64,000 nt of DNA from Codonopsis lanceolata (Eukaryota > Streptophyta > Magnoliopsida > Asterales > Campanulaceae): positions 9,896,239 through 9,960,238 of the forward strand of contig CM028377.1 of assembly GCA_013146195.2 (NCBI GenBank). Direction: 5' to 3'. The notes beneath the pieces are model-generated. The model was not told the origin of the DNA and did not search any database. It worked only from the letters and a program-made list of their open reading frames with translations. Position numbers and translations under genes: made by a program. Shown here piece by piece: positions 33,534 to 45,967 of the stretch (the stretch's first letter is position 1; every line of letters starts with the position of its first letter).

Positions 33534-36500
33534 TGTCACGACCCGACCCGGATTCCAGTACAGAATCCCGAGGTTGTGCTGCTGGAACTACACAAGAGAG
33601 GACAAACACTTGCTAAAACAAAGTGTAAGTGGAACATTCAAGCTAACAAGCTCTAGACACTAACAAGAAGCCATACTAAAATACAGATTTCAAATTTCGA
33701 AGATGCGGAAGCGTTAAAGAACAAGCCCTCGAGCTTAAGAGATCGAGACTAAAACAAATTAAACCAAGAGAGGCGTTGCCTCACGAGGTATGAAAACGAA
33801 ACTCGCTTGCCGCAACATTGCAGACACAGAACTAACCATCGGCACTTCAGGCTGGCGTTCCATTAAAAACCAACTTGATATAATAATGACCCATGGCTAA
33901 AGCATACCAGGGTAACAACAACAACAACAACAACAACAATAAACACAACTAGGATAACTAGAATAATGAAATCCCCGAAGCTACTACTGCCCGAGGTACA
34001 ACTGACAGATTACTATACTCTGGAGTACTCGTGCCCGACTACAAATGTCGGCTATAAGAATAATACAACAATACTAGAACAATCTATCCGACTACAAAGT
34101 TTATATAACTTTATAAAAGAAATACCATCCTCAACAAAGTAAAAGGACACAAATATAAATATTGAAATAAGCAAACTAGGTTTCGCTAGCAAAATCTTAG
34201 GAGGAGATAACTGCATGGATATCACGACCCTAACTCAATTATCGATCCACGTGGCTCTGCTACAGACGGGATCTATTTGGCCTCAACGAGGCTAACGAAC
34301 AACTGCATACTAGAAAGTAAAGTACGGAGTGAGTCATAAAGACTTAGTACGCTACTACAAACAACATATCATAAATGAAACATTGTTATAATAAAACATG
34401 TCATCGTGTTGTTACGACTAAAACCCACAAAGATGTGTCGTATACTCGACAGTTCTCAAGATAACCTCTCTGCTCATGTACTAAACCGTCCAAATGACTA
34501 GGGTGAAATTCCCTGATCATAAACAAACCAAATAAGTCAGAAAAGATTTCACAAAGAATCAACATATATAAAGGAATACATATCTAAATATATACACTTT
34601 ATGTCATTCAAGGAATTCTCAAGTATAAGTATGTATATCTACATATATACATATCAAGTCTCTCATTAATTCACAATTAATACAAACATGGTCATTTAGA
34701 TTTCATGTCTCAGGTAACACTTTGTTATCACATAAGTGTCCATAGTAAGCCACATAAGGGTTTAAGATAGAATACCGAGTCAATGTCGTTGTGTTGCTCC
34801 TGCAATCACAAATGTTAATCATATCGTGCCAGTGATACCCGTGATCGGGTACCAAAGTACCGAGCTCTCTTCTCGGGTCCGAGCTTTCAACTTGGAAAAA
34901 TAGCACTAGCCAATGCGCTCTTTTGGTTACGACAAAGGGGGCTACTTCCCCACTGTAGCTAGCAGTGGAGGGGTGTGTGAACCAAATCCGGTACAACAAT
35001 TTATTGCATCCACGAATCTCATAATTCGTTAAGACGATGCATCTTCCCACCGTCAACATAAAAATCTCAAGTAATGCCAGCTGGACTTATATGCAATGCA
35101 CAAGTAGATGTTTACTTGCCAATTCTCAAGTAGATATAATGATCTACTAAATTCATACGATTATGCACATTGTTACAATAATCACAAAACCACAACAGGA
35201 ACTTATTTGAGTCTTAAAATCCCAAGTGTCAAGTTGTCCACTATATTTAAGTTTGTCCAAAAGCTAGTAATCTAGTCAATGGATTCTAGGATTCGTAGGG
35301 TCTCGTTCTACGTTTTCAATTAAGGCATTGCTAGGTTCTCATTCCATTTAGGAACCCTAGTTCACAAGTCACTAAGTCAAGTATGAGTTGGTAGCCTAAG
35401 TTGATTTCAAGTTCGCAGTTCCACTTGTTAATGGAATATAATTTAAATACAAGTCGGGAAATCAACACCAATAAAATCACTAAGTAATCAAAGGCGATAT
35501 ATACTTCATGAGTCATATTCTCAAACGCATACAAGATACAAGTCTCAACTCATTAAAGTTCATGTTAATTTATAAATGCATCCCATCATATTCACGTGAA
35601 TAGGATCGTACATTAGATACAATCCACTATGCTCTAAGAGCTTCAAAAGGATCTCTACGTCGAAATTAAGGATACGCTCTACAATATCCTTGAATGGTAA
35701 TCCATTCTTCAAACGAAATCAATCCTTCTCCACTCGATGTTCATGCACCGAAAGATACCCATTATAACCATTGGAATTACAGCTTAGTAATAACTTATCC
35801 TACGCAACCATTTTGTAAAATTACCAATAACTCATCATAACTCTAAATTTCATGAACCTTACATATTCCGAAACTAGGCTCTTCAAACTATAACTTAGCC
35901 TTTTCAAATAATCAATTCAGACTTGTATTCTTCAAGTCATGGTCACTTCAAGTTCAAGTCTAAAATCTGATTTCCTGCTATTACACAGTCTGCCCAGTCA
36001 ACTTGTAAATTCAACCATTAATTCCTCACAACTTCAAATGAGGTTATTTTTTCTTAGTCTGAAACTAGACTCTTTAAAATAAAATTTACCACTTTAAAGT
36101 ACTCCATTTGGACTTGTATTCTTTAGAATACGGTCACCTCAATTTCATGGTAAAATCTGTTTCCCCTGTGATAGTCTCACTGCTGCAGCCATCATTCATG
36201 ACTGATGAAAAATACTTCCTTAAATCGAAAATTAATGAAACTTTACAAGGAATTACCTAACATGTGTAGGTATAACATATCCATAAATCAAAAAATTATC
36301 ACAGACGAAATTGCTACAGTATTTTTCAGAAAAAGGCCCAAAACAGGGACTACAACCATTTCAAAATATGTTTTCATTTTTTTCTTTTTTTCTCAAATTC
36401 TCAAAATACTCAATTTTGTTAACTAGAAATATTCTCATGCTAGCATCACCCAAAGATTTCAATTGGAGTCCTAAATCCATTCAACACACAAATTCACCAA

Positions 36501-38265
36501 TTTCGGTCTCACCTGACCAAATCTCGAAATCTCCCAACTGAGACCCGACAAACCCAAAAATCGTAGGAATTTATCCTAGGGCTCAAAACAACACTTTAAA
36601 ATTTTAATTAACTTCATTGAGTCAAAATTACAATTTTTCAAATTCTAGGGCAATGTATAATTTCGGGATTTATTTTCTTTTGGTTTATAAACTCAATAAC
36701 AAGTAATTTCCATTCCTAATTACTTCAATAAACACAACAAACCCAACAAATCCAACATCATGTTCAACAGCCCCAAACCCCATATGTTTACAAATCAAAA
36801 CCCATCATCAAGACATGTAATAACTCAACAATTCAAGGGGAACAAGTCTCTAACAACCTAGCCTCAATTTGAGCTAGAAAGAGAAATTAGGGGGTTTAGT
36901 CACGTACATATTTCGGACAAAAAACTCAAAATAAAACGGGAACAAGTCAAAGGGAAAGACACTATTCGTCGAGGGCTTCACGATGGCGGTCTAAACTCAA
37001 CGATCGTATGCCCGTAGCTCCGGGAATCAGCCCATCACCGTGAATGCTACTCTCTCTCTCTCTCTCTCGCAGTCTCCCTCTCTCTTTGCATCTTCACGGC
37101 TGATCCAAAAATGAGGGAGAAAGAAGGAAGTCTTTCACCTATATTAGGGGTGGAAGGACTCTTGCACCCTTTCTAGGCCAAAGGGGAGGGGTTTAATTGA
37201 GGGTAGAATAAGATTTTAATGCCCAAAATCGAAAATACAATGGCTGCCCCGACTGCTACAGTAGCCCGCCTGCTATAGTAGTCGTGAATGCTACAGTAAT
37301 TTTCAAACGACTACAGTTTGAACATCGTTTGACGAAACGATGTGATTTCTTCTCCTGACACTCTGTAAATGTCTAAAGTAAAAGCCTTAAAAATCTCAAA
37401 TCAAAAAAAAATCTTTTGAGGGTTCCTCAATAAAAACAACTCAGTTGTGTATCGAAATCGGTCTGTACTACCCAGTTGACTTAATTATTAATCAACTCCA
37501 ATTTGACTCCGTAAAGTGAAATACAATACCACATAAATATTTCTAACACGTAGGGACTAATATATTATTCACTCAATCAATATTTTAAGTGTCATATGAA
37601 TTAACCATGTAAGGTCAATTAAAATACTAAAACACTTTGGGGTCACAACCGCTAATAATTTATTTGCCCCTAGACATCAACTAATAATTTCTTATTATTA
37701 TATCTAAATTTATATAAGGGTATAATCATCCCCTAAATAAATTACAAACCTCAAAGGAGTTAGTTACACTACTCCATAATTTTCGGATACAAAGGAAGCC
37801 CTCAACGTGTATAATGCCTTTCCGGAGTCAGAATAAAAAACATGTAAATATTCGATAACAATTTGGGCTTATAAGTTAAAACTTCGAATTCACAAATGGT
37901 GGATTATGGTTGAATATCAAGTAAGGGAGTAAATGGGCTCAAAGCCTAATGGGCCAAAAGTGACCAAAGTCTAAATGCTGTCCAATAATTTCAGTCAACT
38001 TCAAAGATGAGCCTAGGGTGATCTATAAGTCCGAAAATTACAAATAAGGTATGGTTAGAAAGCACTTGAAGTCTAGCTTCTAACGCACCAAACAGATCTT
38101 GATTCCGAGTCGTCTACACAAAACTATGGCCGTTAAACTACATGTTGTATCTGGCATGCGTGAATACGCGACCCAAACTGAAAATCGATCTCAAGCGCAT
38201 GCAATGCTACACAAAATTCAACCCAAAACCATTCCAAGTTAATCCTAAGGAATCAGGGTCTTACA
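33534..38265. mobile_element. Giant solo LTR 2, about 4.73 kb, with TTAAT duplication
   Basis: The block runs from TGTCACGACCCGACCCGG (33,534) to AATCAGGGTCTTACA (38,265) and is flanked on both sides by TTAAT (33,529-33,533 and 38,266-38,270). TGTCACGACCC and GGGTCTTACA are typical ends of very long Ty3 (Del/Tekay-like) LTRs. There is no internal domain, so recombination between two LTRs left one. A (CAA)n run lies near 33,917-33,940 and a (CT)n run near 37,050-37,068. No credible ORF occurs within. Confidence 0.88.
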
Positions 38266-38740
38266 TTAATAGTCCATTATGAATTCATGATAGAGTCAAT
38301 TAGGGTGCCTATGCCAAATTTTGAAGTTCTTGCTTAATGAGAGTTTGAATGCTCACTCAGTGAAGTCACTAATTATTATTACTATTATTACGGCCACTAC
38401 GCCAAAATAAAAAGGGTCTACTCTAGAAGTCAACCTTTGTAGTAAATATTTTCCCTTTGACTTATATTCTTTTAATTGAAGAAAAAGTATAAGTTTTTCT
38501 TATGATAAGTTTAGTTTGGAAGAATATTGGGAATTTATAGTTGAATTTAGACTTGTTACTCTTTTTTGGACAAACTTGATATAATTTTTTTTTTTTTTTG
38601 TGCGAGGAGGGAGCTATATTTCTTAGTTTTATTTGGAAACATTGCTTATATATGGTGTATGTCTCATTTCAATGTCTATCAAATATAGCAGCATGGTACT
38701 AGGCTTGTTGACATAATGATTAGATTCCAGATCACCCTAG
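38266..38740. other. Intergenic DNA with CACTA-like terminus
   Basis: CACTACGCCAAAATAAAAAGG at 38,395 resembles the terminus of a CACTA element that could enclose the CPN60 beta exon. No right terminus is seen before the copia element begins. The rest is AT-rich with a T-run at about 38,585-38,600. Confidence 0.4.
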
Positions 38741-39010
38741 TTGGCTTGTTGTGACAACATTGGGTTTTCTGTTTCAAGTTTGGCCTCAATCTTCGCCCTG
38801 ATGTCTTATGTTAGCTATCTTGTGCCTCCCACTACAAAGAACAAGAAAGTCACAACTCCTTCGGAATCTTTCTCTTCATTTGCTTCCATTTCTTCTAATC
38901 CCCTCAAACAGAAGAGGCAGAATGTAGTTTTGCAAAAAAGATGTTCAGTCAAGATTATGGCCATGGTTAAAGAGTTAGATTTCAACAAGATGGGTCTGCA
39001 ATTAGGAAGC
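38741..39010 (+). pseudogene. CPN60B: Chloroplast chaperonin 60 beta, first exon fragment
   Basis: The frame has a Ser-rich transit-peptide-like start, SSFASISSNPLKQKRQNVVL and VKIMAMVKELDFNK, which match the transit peptide and mature N-terminus of plastid CPN60 beta. One base lost near 38,989 shifts the following DGSAIRKL out of frame. The expected ATG reads TTG at 38,741 (TTGGCTTGTTG), preceded by a possible acceptor CACCCTAG. A GTGAAT donor-like site follows KLH at about 39,013. The intact protein folds Rubisco and other stromal proteins. Only exon 1 survives; a few dozen bases later a truncated copia begins. Confidence 0.88.
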
Positions 39011-39055
39011 TACATGTGAATTTTAAATTATAACGTGATGTATTTAAAATCATAT

Positions 39056-42000
39056 GTTTAGGGCTCTTCCCCTCCATGTTTCATATGGAGACTTATTACG
39101 GAATTTGTTTACAAGGGATCTATTTTGCTTGAAATAGGCAGTGTTGATAGCTTCTACCCAGAAGTACTTGGGAAGTTTCGCTTCTGCCAGCATAGTTATC
39201 GCTACTTCTATGAGTGTTATGTTCTTCCTTTCAGCAACACCGTTCTGTTGAGGAGTTCAGGCAGCAGAGAAGTTGTGACCAATCCCATGGTCATCACAAT
39301 ATTTTTCAATATTATTGTTCTTGAATTTGATGCATTGTCTGATCTTATGTCACTAATGTCGTCAAGCTTTTTCGTTTGAAGTCTTCTGAATAGTGTAATG
39401 ACTAGATCAAATGTTTCTTTTTAGATGCCATCGTTTCGACCTAGGTGAATCTTAAGTAGTCAGCAACTACCACAATTGTGTAGACATGCCCAAACACTCG
39501 GTTCCCAGTTCATGGTTCGAACAGTGAACTGAACTGCCCAAAACCGTGCTAAAGAATTGAACTGTATGTAAGCCGTAGCCAGCATTTCACCGGTCTGCTT
39601 CCGGTTCCTCCAAACGCCTCCAAGTGAACCGGCGATTCGAACCGTGAATCGTGTCAGAATTCAAAAAAAAATACTTTAAAAATATTTTTGTTACAAAGTT
39701 TAAAATGTTTAAAATATTAACTTTTGGTCACTTTAAAAAAAATTAAAAATATTTTATGCAAAGTTTACAAAGGTTTAAAGATGGTTTTTAAAAAATCAAA
39801 TAAACCATAAAATGTTTAAACAAAACAAAAAAATAATAATTTTGAAACGTGAACCGAACCGTCAAGGTTCACAATTCGAATTCGAATCCACCATTTGCAT
39901 TTTTGGAACTGGCTGTCTTGGAACCGCAACCAGAATCTTGAACCATATGGGCATCACTACAAGTGTGTACTTGTCTCCAGATATGTTGCCAGTAGTGATT
40001 GGTCCAAAGAGATCCATAAGCAGGAGTTGTAGAGGTATGCAAGTAGACATCTCAGGCTTGCTCTTGAATGAAGGCTATGAGAGTTTTCCCATTTGGAAAG
40101 CTTTACAAGTTCTGTCATGGTTAGCAGACACCTTAGGTAGACCCTTAACAAGTTCTTCGTTTGAAAGCTTGGAGAGGTACTTGAATTTGAGGCGACTAAG
40201 ATGTTTTTTCTAGAACTAGCTATTGTCATGAACATTATTGGCGATAAGGTAAAGGATGAAGGATCTTTTGAGTGTGGTTAAGTCGACGAAATAGATGTTT
40301 CCTTGTCTATTGTAGGATTCATTGTCCTTGATGAGACATTGGTTGGAGAAGAATTGGCAAATCAGACCCTTGTCGCATAATTGAAATATGCTCAAAAGGT
40401 TGTTAAGTAAGTCACTCACTAAGGAGACCTTGTTGATGGTGAAGTATCCCCTTGTGATGGAGCCATATCCAATTGTGTTTCCTCTTGCGTTGTCATCGAA
40501 AATAAGAGAAGGATCTTTTGCTTCATTAATGTTGGAAAAAGATCTTTGTCACCAGTCGTGTGTCTGGAACAGCCACTGTCGAGGTACCAAAGATCCTTTC
40601 CTTCTGAATTTTGAGCCGTGAAGCAAACCTAAAATAATCAATGAAATTCATGGTCCCCCTTATTTTCCTTTTGGGTCTAGATGGTTAGCAACCTTTTGGG
40701 ACCCATACCTGCCTAACCTTGAGAGAACTAGGTATCTCATATTTCAGTATGAACCTTAACATGTATTCATGGATCCAATGGCCTAAATAGTTGCAAGAAT
40801 GACAAAGATGGAAATTCCATGGGATACTATGGTCATTCTTAACTGCAGAATGCTTATGATTCTCTTTCTTCACAGCAACATTCTTTGGTTCAGTAGGCTT
40901 ATTGACAACAGCCTTTGGTGTATTGAGTTGAACATTCTTAGATTTATTAACAGTGATCCCTGGCTTAGCAGCTTTATTCACAATTCCCTTAAGCTTGCGA
41001 TCAACAGGCTTGGGAACAACTGTCTTCTTTTTGACAAACGTGATTGGTGTCTATAGAGTCTTCTTTTGCCTAATTTTAGTAGGCTTTGCCTTGACTTAAG
41101 ATTCTCTGCAGTACCTTTAGCAAGCTTTTCAATTGAAGTAACTCGTTTGGCCTTACTTTCCTCTTTGTTTCCCTGCTTGAACCTTAGGATAGACGTACGG
41201 AATAGTGGCATATCTAAGTCCTTGTCATCCTCTATTTCCAAAAGTTTGTTGAGGCATAAAGAGATCATCAGCAGTCGTTGAAGTTCCAACTTTATGAGTG
41301 ATAGAGGAGTTGCCATAGTGGAGCTCATCTTTGTAACCTAAGTTAGTTTTGTCCTTACTAGCTTTTGGTTAGATAGGATATTGTCAAATAATTCCTTAGA
41401 GTTGTTACATGAGTCAATGGTATTTTGTAAGCCATCTTTTTCAGTCTTCATCCCCTCAACGTGCTCAATAAGGCAAACAACCTTATCGCTCAAGATTTTG
41501 TTCTCTTCCTTTATTCTGGTACTTTCATGCTGGCAGCCATCAAGTGTTTTCAACTAAGTTGCCAGCACAAATTTCTTAGTAGCAAGCTTCTCATAGATCT
41601 TGTCAAGCTTCACATAGACTTTCCTAAAGGAATTGAATTCCTCAAACATGTCTTGAGCATCCTTGCGTAATTCTTCCTTGGTGAGGTTATCACAACTATC
41701 CTTTGTCTTCTTAACATGAGAAGGAGAGAGTTCGACTTCATTTTCTGAGTCATAGGTGGGACTGGTCTCTTGAGCCATCAAACAGATATGTAGAGTCATG
41801 TCTCAAACCAAGTAGCAACCTGGTTTTCAAAACTGTCTTCAGCCAACATTACCTCTCTATTTTTGAAATTTCTTGGAGAGGCTTTTTCGATATGCTTCAA
41901 ATTTTGCCTTGGGACATTTTGAGGCAAAATGTCCAGGTTTCCTACAATTGTAACATACTAGCTCATTATTAGAGGAAGCTTCAGCAGCTTTCCTCAAAGG

Positions 42001-42865
42001 CTGCTTGTGTGTATCCTTCCTTCCAAATTTTGCAAATATTTTAAATGTTTTATGAACATAGCAAATTGTTCGTCATATAGAAAATCATTTTCTTTTTCGC
42101 TGGAGGAAATAAAAGGTTTGTCATCAGTGTATGATACCTTGTGTACCATAGCTGGTAAGGAAAACGTTTGGAATTGTTTGTCCTGCTCTTGAGCTTGGCT
42201 AACTTCAAGCTCATAAACCTTCAAACTTGCATACAAACTACGTAGAGTCATGTTATTTAAGTTTTTAGATTCTTTCATGGCAGTAGTCTTTACATGCCAC
42301 AACCTACCTAGGGAGCCTAGAAATCTCATGGTCATTTCATTCTTACAATAAGTTTTGCCTAAAGATAAACAATGGTTAATTACCTCACTGAAGCGGTCAT
42401 AGGCCTGTCTCAAGGTCTCCTCGGGATCTTTCTTGAAGGATTCGAATTGTTGAATGTATGTGTGCATTATGTTGTCTCTTATGTCTTGGTCTCCTTCCAT
42501 GTATTCCATAAGAGCTTCCCACATTTCTTTTGAGGATGTGCATCGAATGATCAGCTGATAAGTGCTTGTGTCCAACGAGCTTGTAGCGATAATAAGGGAT
42601 TTGCTATCCAGCTCCACTAGATTTCTCTTATCATCTGTCCACTCAACTTTTGGTTTCTCTACTTTTGGTGGACCACCTCCTATTTCTGCAAGAAGGTTAG
42701 GTTTCATGGAACATGTCATCCTTCAACGACACATTTTTAGAGTTTGTTATCTACAGAATTCATATTGTGCATGATCTTGTCATTCCATACATCGAAATGT
42801 CATTCATCCAATATTGAGATGTGGTTTGCATTTGATGTAGGTAGCATATAATGTGTTTGTGCCAT
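39056..42865 (-). pseudogene. Copia element 3 gag-pol, truncated in integrase
   Basis: A minus-strand Sirevirus-like element. gag starts at ATG 42,865 and has a UBN2-type domain (42,719-41,994, with IIRCTSSKEMWEALMEYMEG), a CCHC knuckle (CYNCRKPGHFASKC, about 41,957-41,913) and a coiled-coil C-terminus (41,799-41,338, with KEELRKDAQDMFEEF and ENKILSDKV), a known Sirevirus trait. The protease motif WYLDSGCSRH lies at about 40,590-40,560. Integrase starts at MDLFGPITTGN and is split by a hAT-like insertion; it ends near 39,056 after HNFSAA and QQNGVAERKN. RT, RNase H and the 3' LTR are missing. Many stops and frameshifts. Confidence 0.9.
39486..39954. mobile_element. hAT-like non-autonomous element inside copia integrase
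   Basis: About 469 bp with ends ATGCCCA and TGGGCAT, rich in alternating GGTTC/GAACC words (GGTTCCCAGTTC, GAACCGTGAATCG, GAACCGTCAAGG), as in many plant hAT-type MITEs. It interrupts integrase: the right flank reads GDKYTLVV and the left flank restarts VYTIVVVADYLRFT. The YT(L/I)VV codons are thus present on both sides, which suggests a target duplication, though longer and less exact than the usual 8 bp. Confidence 0.7.
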
Positions 42866-42920
42866 TGAATTTGTCTCACAAGAGTTTAATCTTGGAAAAA
42901 CTAGTTTTCTAAGAGTTAGA

Positions 42921-42931
42921 CTCTGATACCA
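42921..42931 (-). other. Primer-binding site, initiator tRNA-Met
   Basis: On the minus strand TGGTATCAGAG lies two bases downstream of the LTR end (ACTAACA at 42,934). This is the canonical PBS for initiator Met tRNA used by copia elements. The leader then runs to the gag ATG at 42,865. Confidence 0.95.
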
Positions 42932-42933
42932 AT

Positions 42934-44176
42934 TGTTAGTCCCAATTGAAATATTACTAGGCTAGAAGGGGGGGTTGAATAGCATAGGTACACTTAAAAT
43001 TTTGAATAGATTTTCTTCTAATGTATATTTGCAACTATAGGTAGAGTTACAGTAACAGAAAGAACACAGAAAAAATATATTAAATATGTTGTTAAGAACT
43101 AAAAGTAGACTTGGTAGCACTCAAAGTATTTGAGCCAAAGGAAAAAAAGATACTAAAATAGATAAGCAGTTGTAGATATAGAAAGCAGTAAGCAAATATA
43201 CTCAAAGATTTTAAGATGGTTCGCACCGTCAACAGTACTACATTCACCACCAAAGCAGCCAACCTTAAATTTTAATAGTGCACCATGTTTTCTACTAAGT
43301 TCTTTTACAAAAATCACTAATGGGTCGTGTACAAAAATATTTTACTGGTGTTTGGTGAGTGGTGTGATTAAATGTTAAACATAATAATCACAGTGCTTAG
43401 AATAGTTAATTAAACAACAGTAAAGAAGCAAAGGAATGTAAATGATTAGAGCAGCTTCTTGTTGTTGTTGGAGACTTTGCATATCAGTTAAGGATCTCTT
43501 GAAGGCACTGGAGTTGGGAGCTTGAAGGTTGTTGAATATTCTCAGAGCATTAAGTTCTTCAACTTCAATGACAATATTTATATAAGAGGATCCTTTTGAC
43601 CGTTGGTAGAAGAGAAGAGAGCAACAACGATATTAGGTTGAATGCATAGAGTTGTTAATCTGAGTCGTCTCTGAATATGATTTTAATGATCATGGTTCAG
43701 GAGCAGGTACCGTTGTAGCCGAAAGTGCTTCAGACCTACAAAAGTTGGTACACTCTGAAATTGTTATAGTAGTCAATGTGTATTGTAAGCCTTATCTATC
43801 TCCTCTCCTATTCATAATCACCAAAGAGGAATTCTCAAATAATTCACCCATGTACTACACGGTGATTGAGAACTAAGAAGTCAAATGTGAGAAGCACTTA
43901 ACAAATATTGTAGAGAGAATATCTAAGAAGATAAGGGATTATTGCTGAGCTAGACTTCTTAGATCCACGTCTTCAGTTCATCAAAAACATCTTCGATCTT
44001 CAAATGTAGACAATGTCTGCTGGTGAAGGTCTTCCGATGTGTGCTGTTGAAAGTCTATCGAAGACTACTGGAGATGTTGTAATACAAAGTCTAATCTATT
44101 CTATTCTAAAGCTAAGTTTTATACTAAGTTGTCACTCTAACTGGTACGCAACTCATTTAGCCACTTAAGTATAACA
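42934..44176 (-). mobile_element. 5' LTR of copia element 3
   Basis: On the minus strand the LTR probably begins TGTTATACTTAAGTGG at 44,176 and ends CAATTGGGACTAACA at 42,934. Its length of about 1,243 bp matches the 1,253-bp LTR of element 2. Near its end it carries the shared CTATTCAACCCCCC...TTCTAGCC. GGTCTTCCGA (44,028) and TCGAAGAC (about 44,054) belong to the same motif class as element 2. The 5' boundary is inferred from length and TG. Confidence 0.78.
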
Positions 44177-44696
44177 CTAAATAATGAATGACTATAAGCA
44201 AATTTAATATACAATTAGAAATAACATGGATGCTTTTTACTTTGGGGTGTTAAGTGAATTTTTGTGGTTACTTTGGGGTTGGGGGGCAAAATATGGTTTG
44301 GCCTAGATTTTATAATTAATGACTATGACCAAACGCTTTCGAGATAACGTGAACTTTGCAATTGTGAATGACGCCACAATTTTAAATGATTCTCCAACTG
44401 GTAAGTTAAATTTTAGACTCAAACAACGAATCCACATTATTTGAATCCTGAATTTTCAATGCAGAACCCTCAAATAAGAACACAATTTTCAATCTAGAAA
44501 TCAACTAAATTTTATTAATCAATCAACTCTCTAATAAAACAATTTTTGAAGGCCTTTATATTACCCAAAAGAAATACGAAAAAGTAAATCCTAAAATTTG
44601 ACGTAAATAAAACTAGTGAAAAGGAAAAAAAAACTAGTACTAAAAATAGCCAAACAATATAAAAGTAAAAAAAATCCAAAACAAAAACAAAAAAAG
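44177..44696. other. AT-rich intergenic DNA
   Basis: No gene recognised. Two near copies of a TACTTTGGGGT word occur at about 44,239 and 44,270. Confidence 0.5.
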
Positions 44697-44706
44697 CCCC
44701 AAAAGG

Positions 44707-44873
44707 GCTTTAAATCGTCTATCACACTCTCTGTCACATTCTCTATCCCATTGAATCTCGGCCGTACACGTTTCTTATTATTTTAATCAGTCTTCTTTTT
44801 ATAAAGAAACATGTGGGACTGAGATTTAATGGGATAGAGGATGTGACAAATAGTGAGATAGATGATTTGAAGC
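44707..44873. mobile_element. MULE-type MITE, 167 bp, perfect 10-bp target duplication
   Basis: Inverted ends GCTTTAAATCGTCTATC and its partner (reverse complement GCTTCAAATCATCTATC) extend about 60 bp through TCTATCCCATT. CCCCAAAAGG flanks both sides (44,697-44,706 and 44,874-44,883). A 10-bp duplication is characteristic of Mutator-like elements. The outer end also resembles the start of the large MULE at 47,643 (GCTTCAAATTTG...TATCCCATTA), so the MITE is probably mobilised by that family. Confidence 0.9.
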
Positions 44874-44883
44874 CCCCAAAAGG

Positions 44884-45967
44884 CCAAAATTGTAGCGGAT
44901 GCACGCGTTTAAAGAGCCGAAAGTGTGAACCACTTTGTCAAATTCACACTTTAACCCCTCCTAATTTCCAAACAACACCCTAAGCTTCAAAACTTGTCTC
45001 TAAACTTTCAAACTTATCAAATAAGCCCATAAACTCGCAAAATCCCTTGGAAGGCTAGTCAGGATCATATTAACTTTGTCTCTCAGAGGCTTATGTCTCT
45101 CACAGCCATGATGGTTGCCTTAATTAGGGTTTCTCTGAATAGTAGCATCTTAAAAAGTCATGAACCATATTGTTTCAATGAGATGAAACAACTAAACAAA
45201 CCAATTTTGTTGAGACAAAAAATCTTTTTTACAATAATCCATCATAAATTTGGGTTAATCTAACCAAAATAGAATCATTTAAAGATTAATTTAAACTAAG
45301 GTCCTAACAATATACTCATTTAGTTGCTAATAACTAAGTTGACTCCTTTTATCATTTTTCTTCCCAAATTTTTAATAAAAGTGGATGGAGTGACTAATGC
45401 GACTACAATGTTGAAGTGTTATGATGAAGTTGATGGAGAAAAATAATAAAGTGAATGATAAATAATCGGTTAAAGTATGATGATGAAATTGATATTTAGG
45501 TCTAAGTTTTATGAGAAAGATAATAAAAAAAATCTCTAGCAACCATTTACTCAATTGGACTTGGTTTTATCTATATAAATTCAAACCAAGCAACATTTTT
45601 GTCATTGGAATTTGAAACTAGAATCCATCCCATAACCTTTGTTTTGTCCTAAGGTGTGTGGGAAAGTATCAAACGTGAGATCTTATAATTTGATGAAATA
45701 AAGATTTTCAAAATTTCTACGTTTTCTTAGAACCTTCTCCATTTAAAAACTTGAAAAAGTATTCTAGTATGAAATTGTAAAGTATTCCGATACGAAAGTA
45801 TTTCAGTAAGAGAGTAGGAATCCCTTTTACGAATTAGAACTCATAAGACAGTCATTTACACACTATTAAATGGCACAAATTCATATAAATAGGTTAATTA
45901 CATTAAGACCAACTCTTAATCTCATGAATATTTTTGACTTTTTGTACAAATCCATACAGATGATTAC
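44884..45967. other. AT-rich intergenic DNA, no gene
   Basis: Nothing recognisable as a gene or RNA was found on either strand in this stretch. Confidence 0.6.

Noticed and set aside
28990..38265. Several 60-120 codon frames inside the giant LTRs
   Set aside because: No family resemblance, no shared frame between the two related blocks; expected by chance.
33534..38265. Full retroelement with internal domain
   Set aside because: No gag or pol, no PBS/PPT pair, and TTAAT flanks at the block edges fit a solo LTR.
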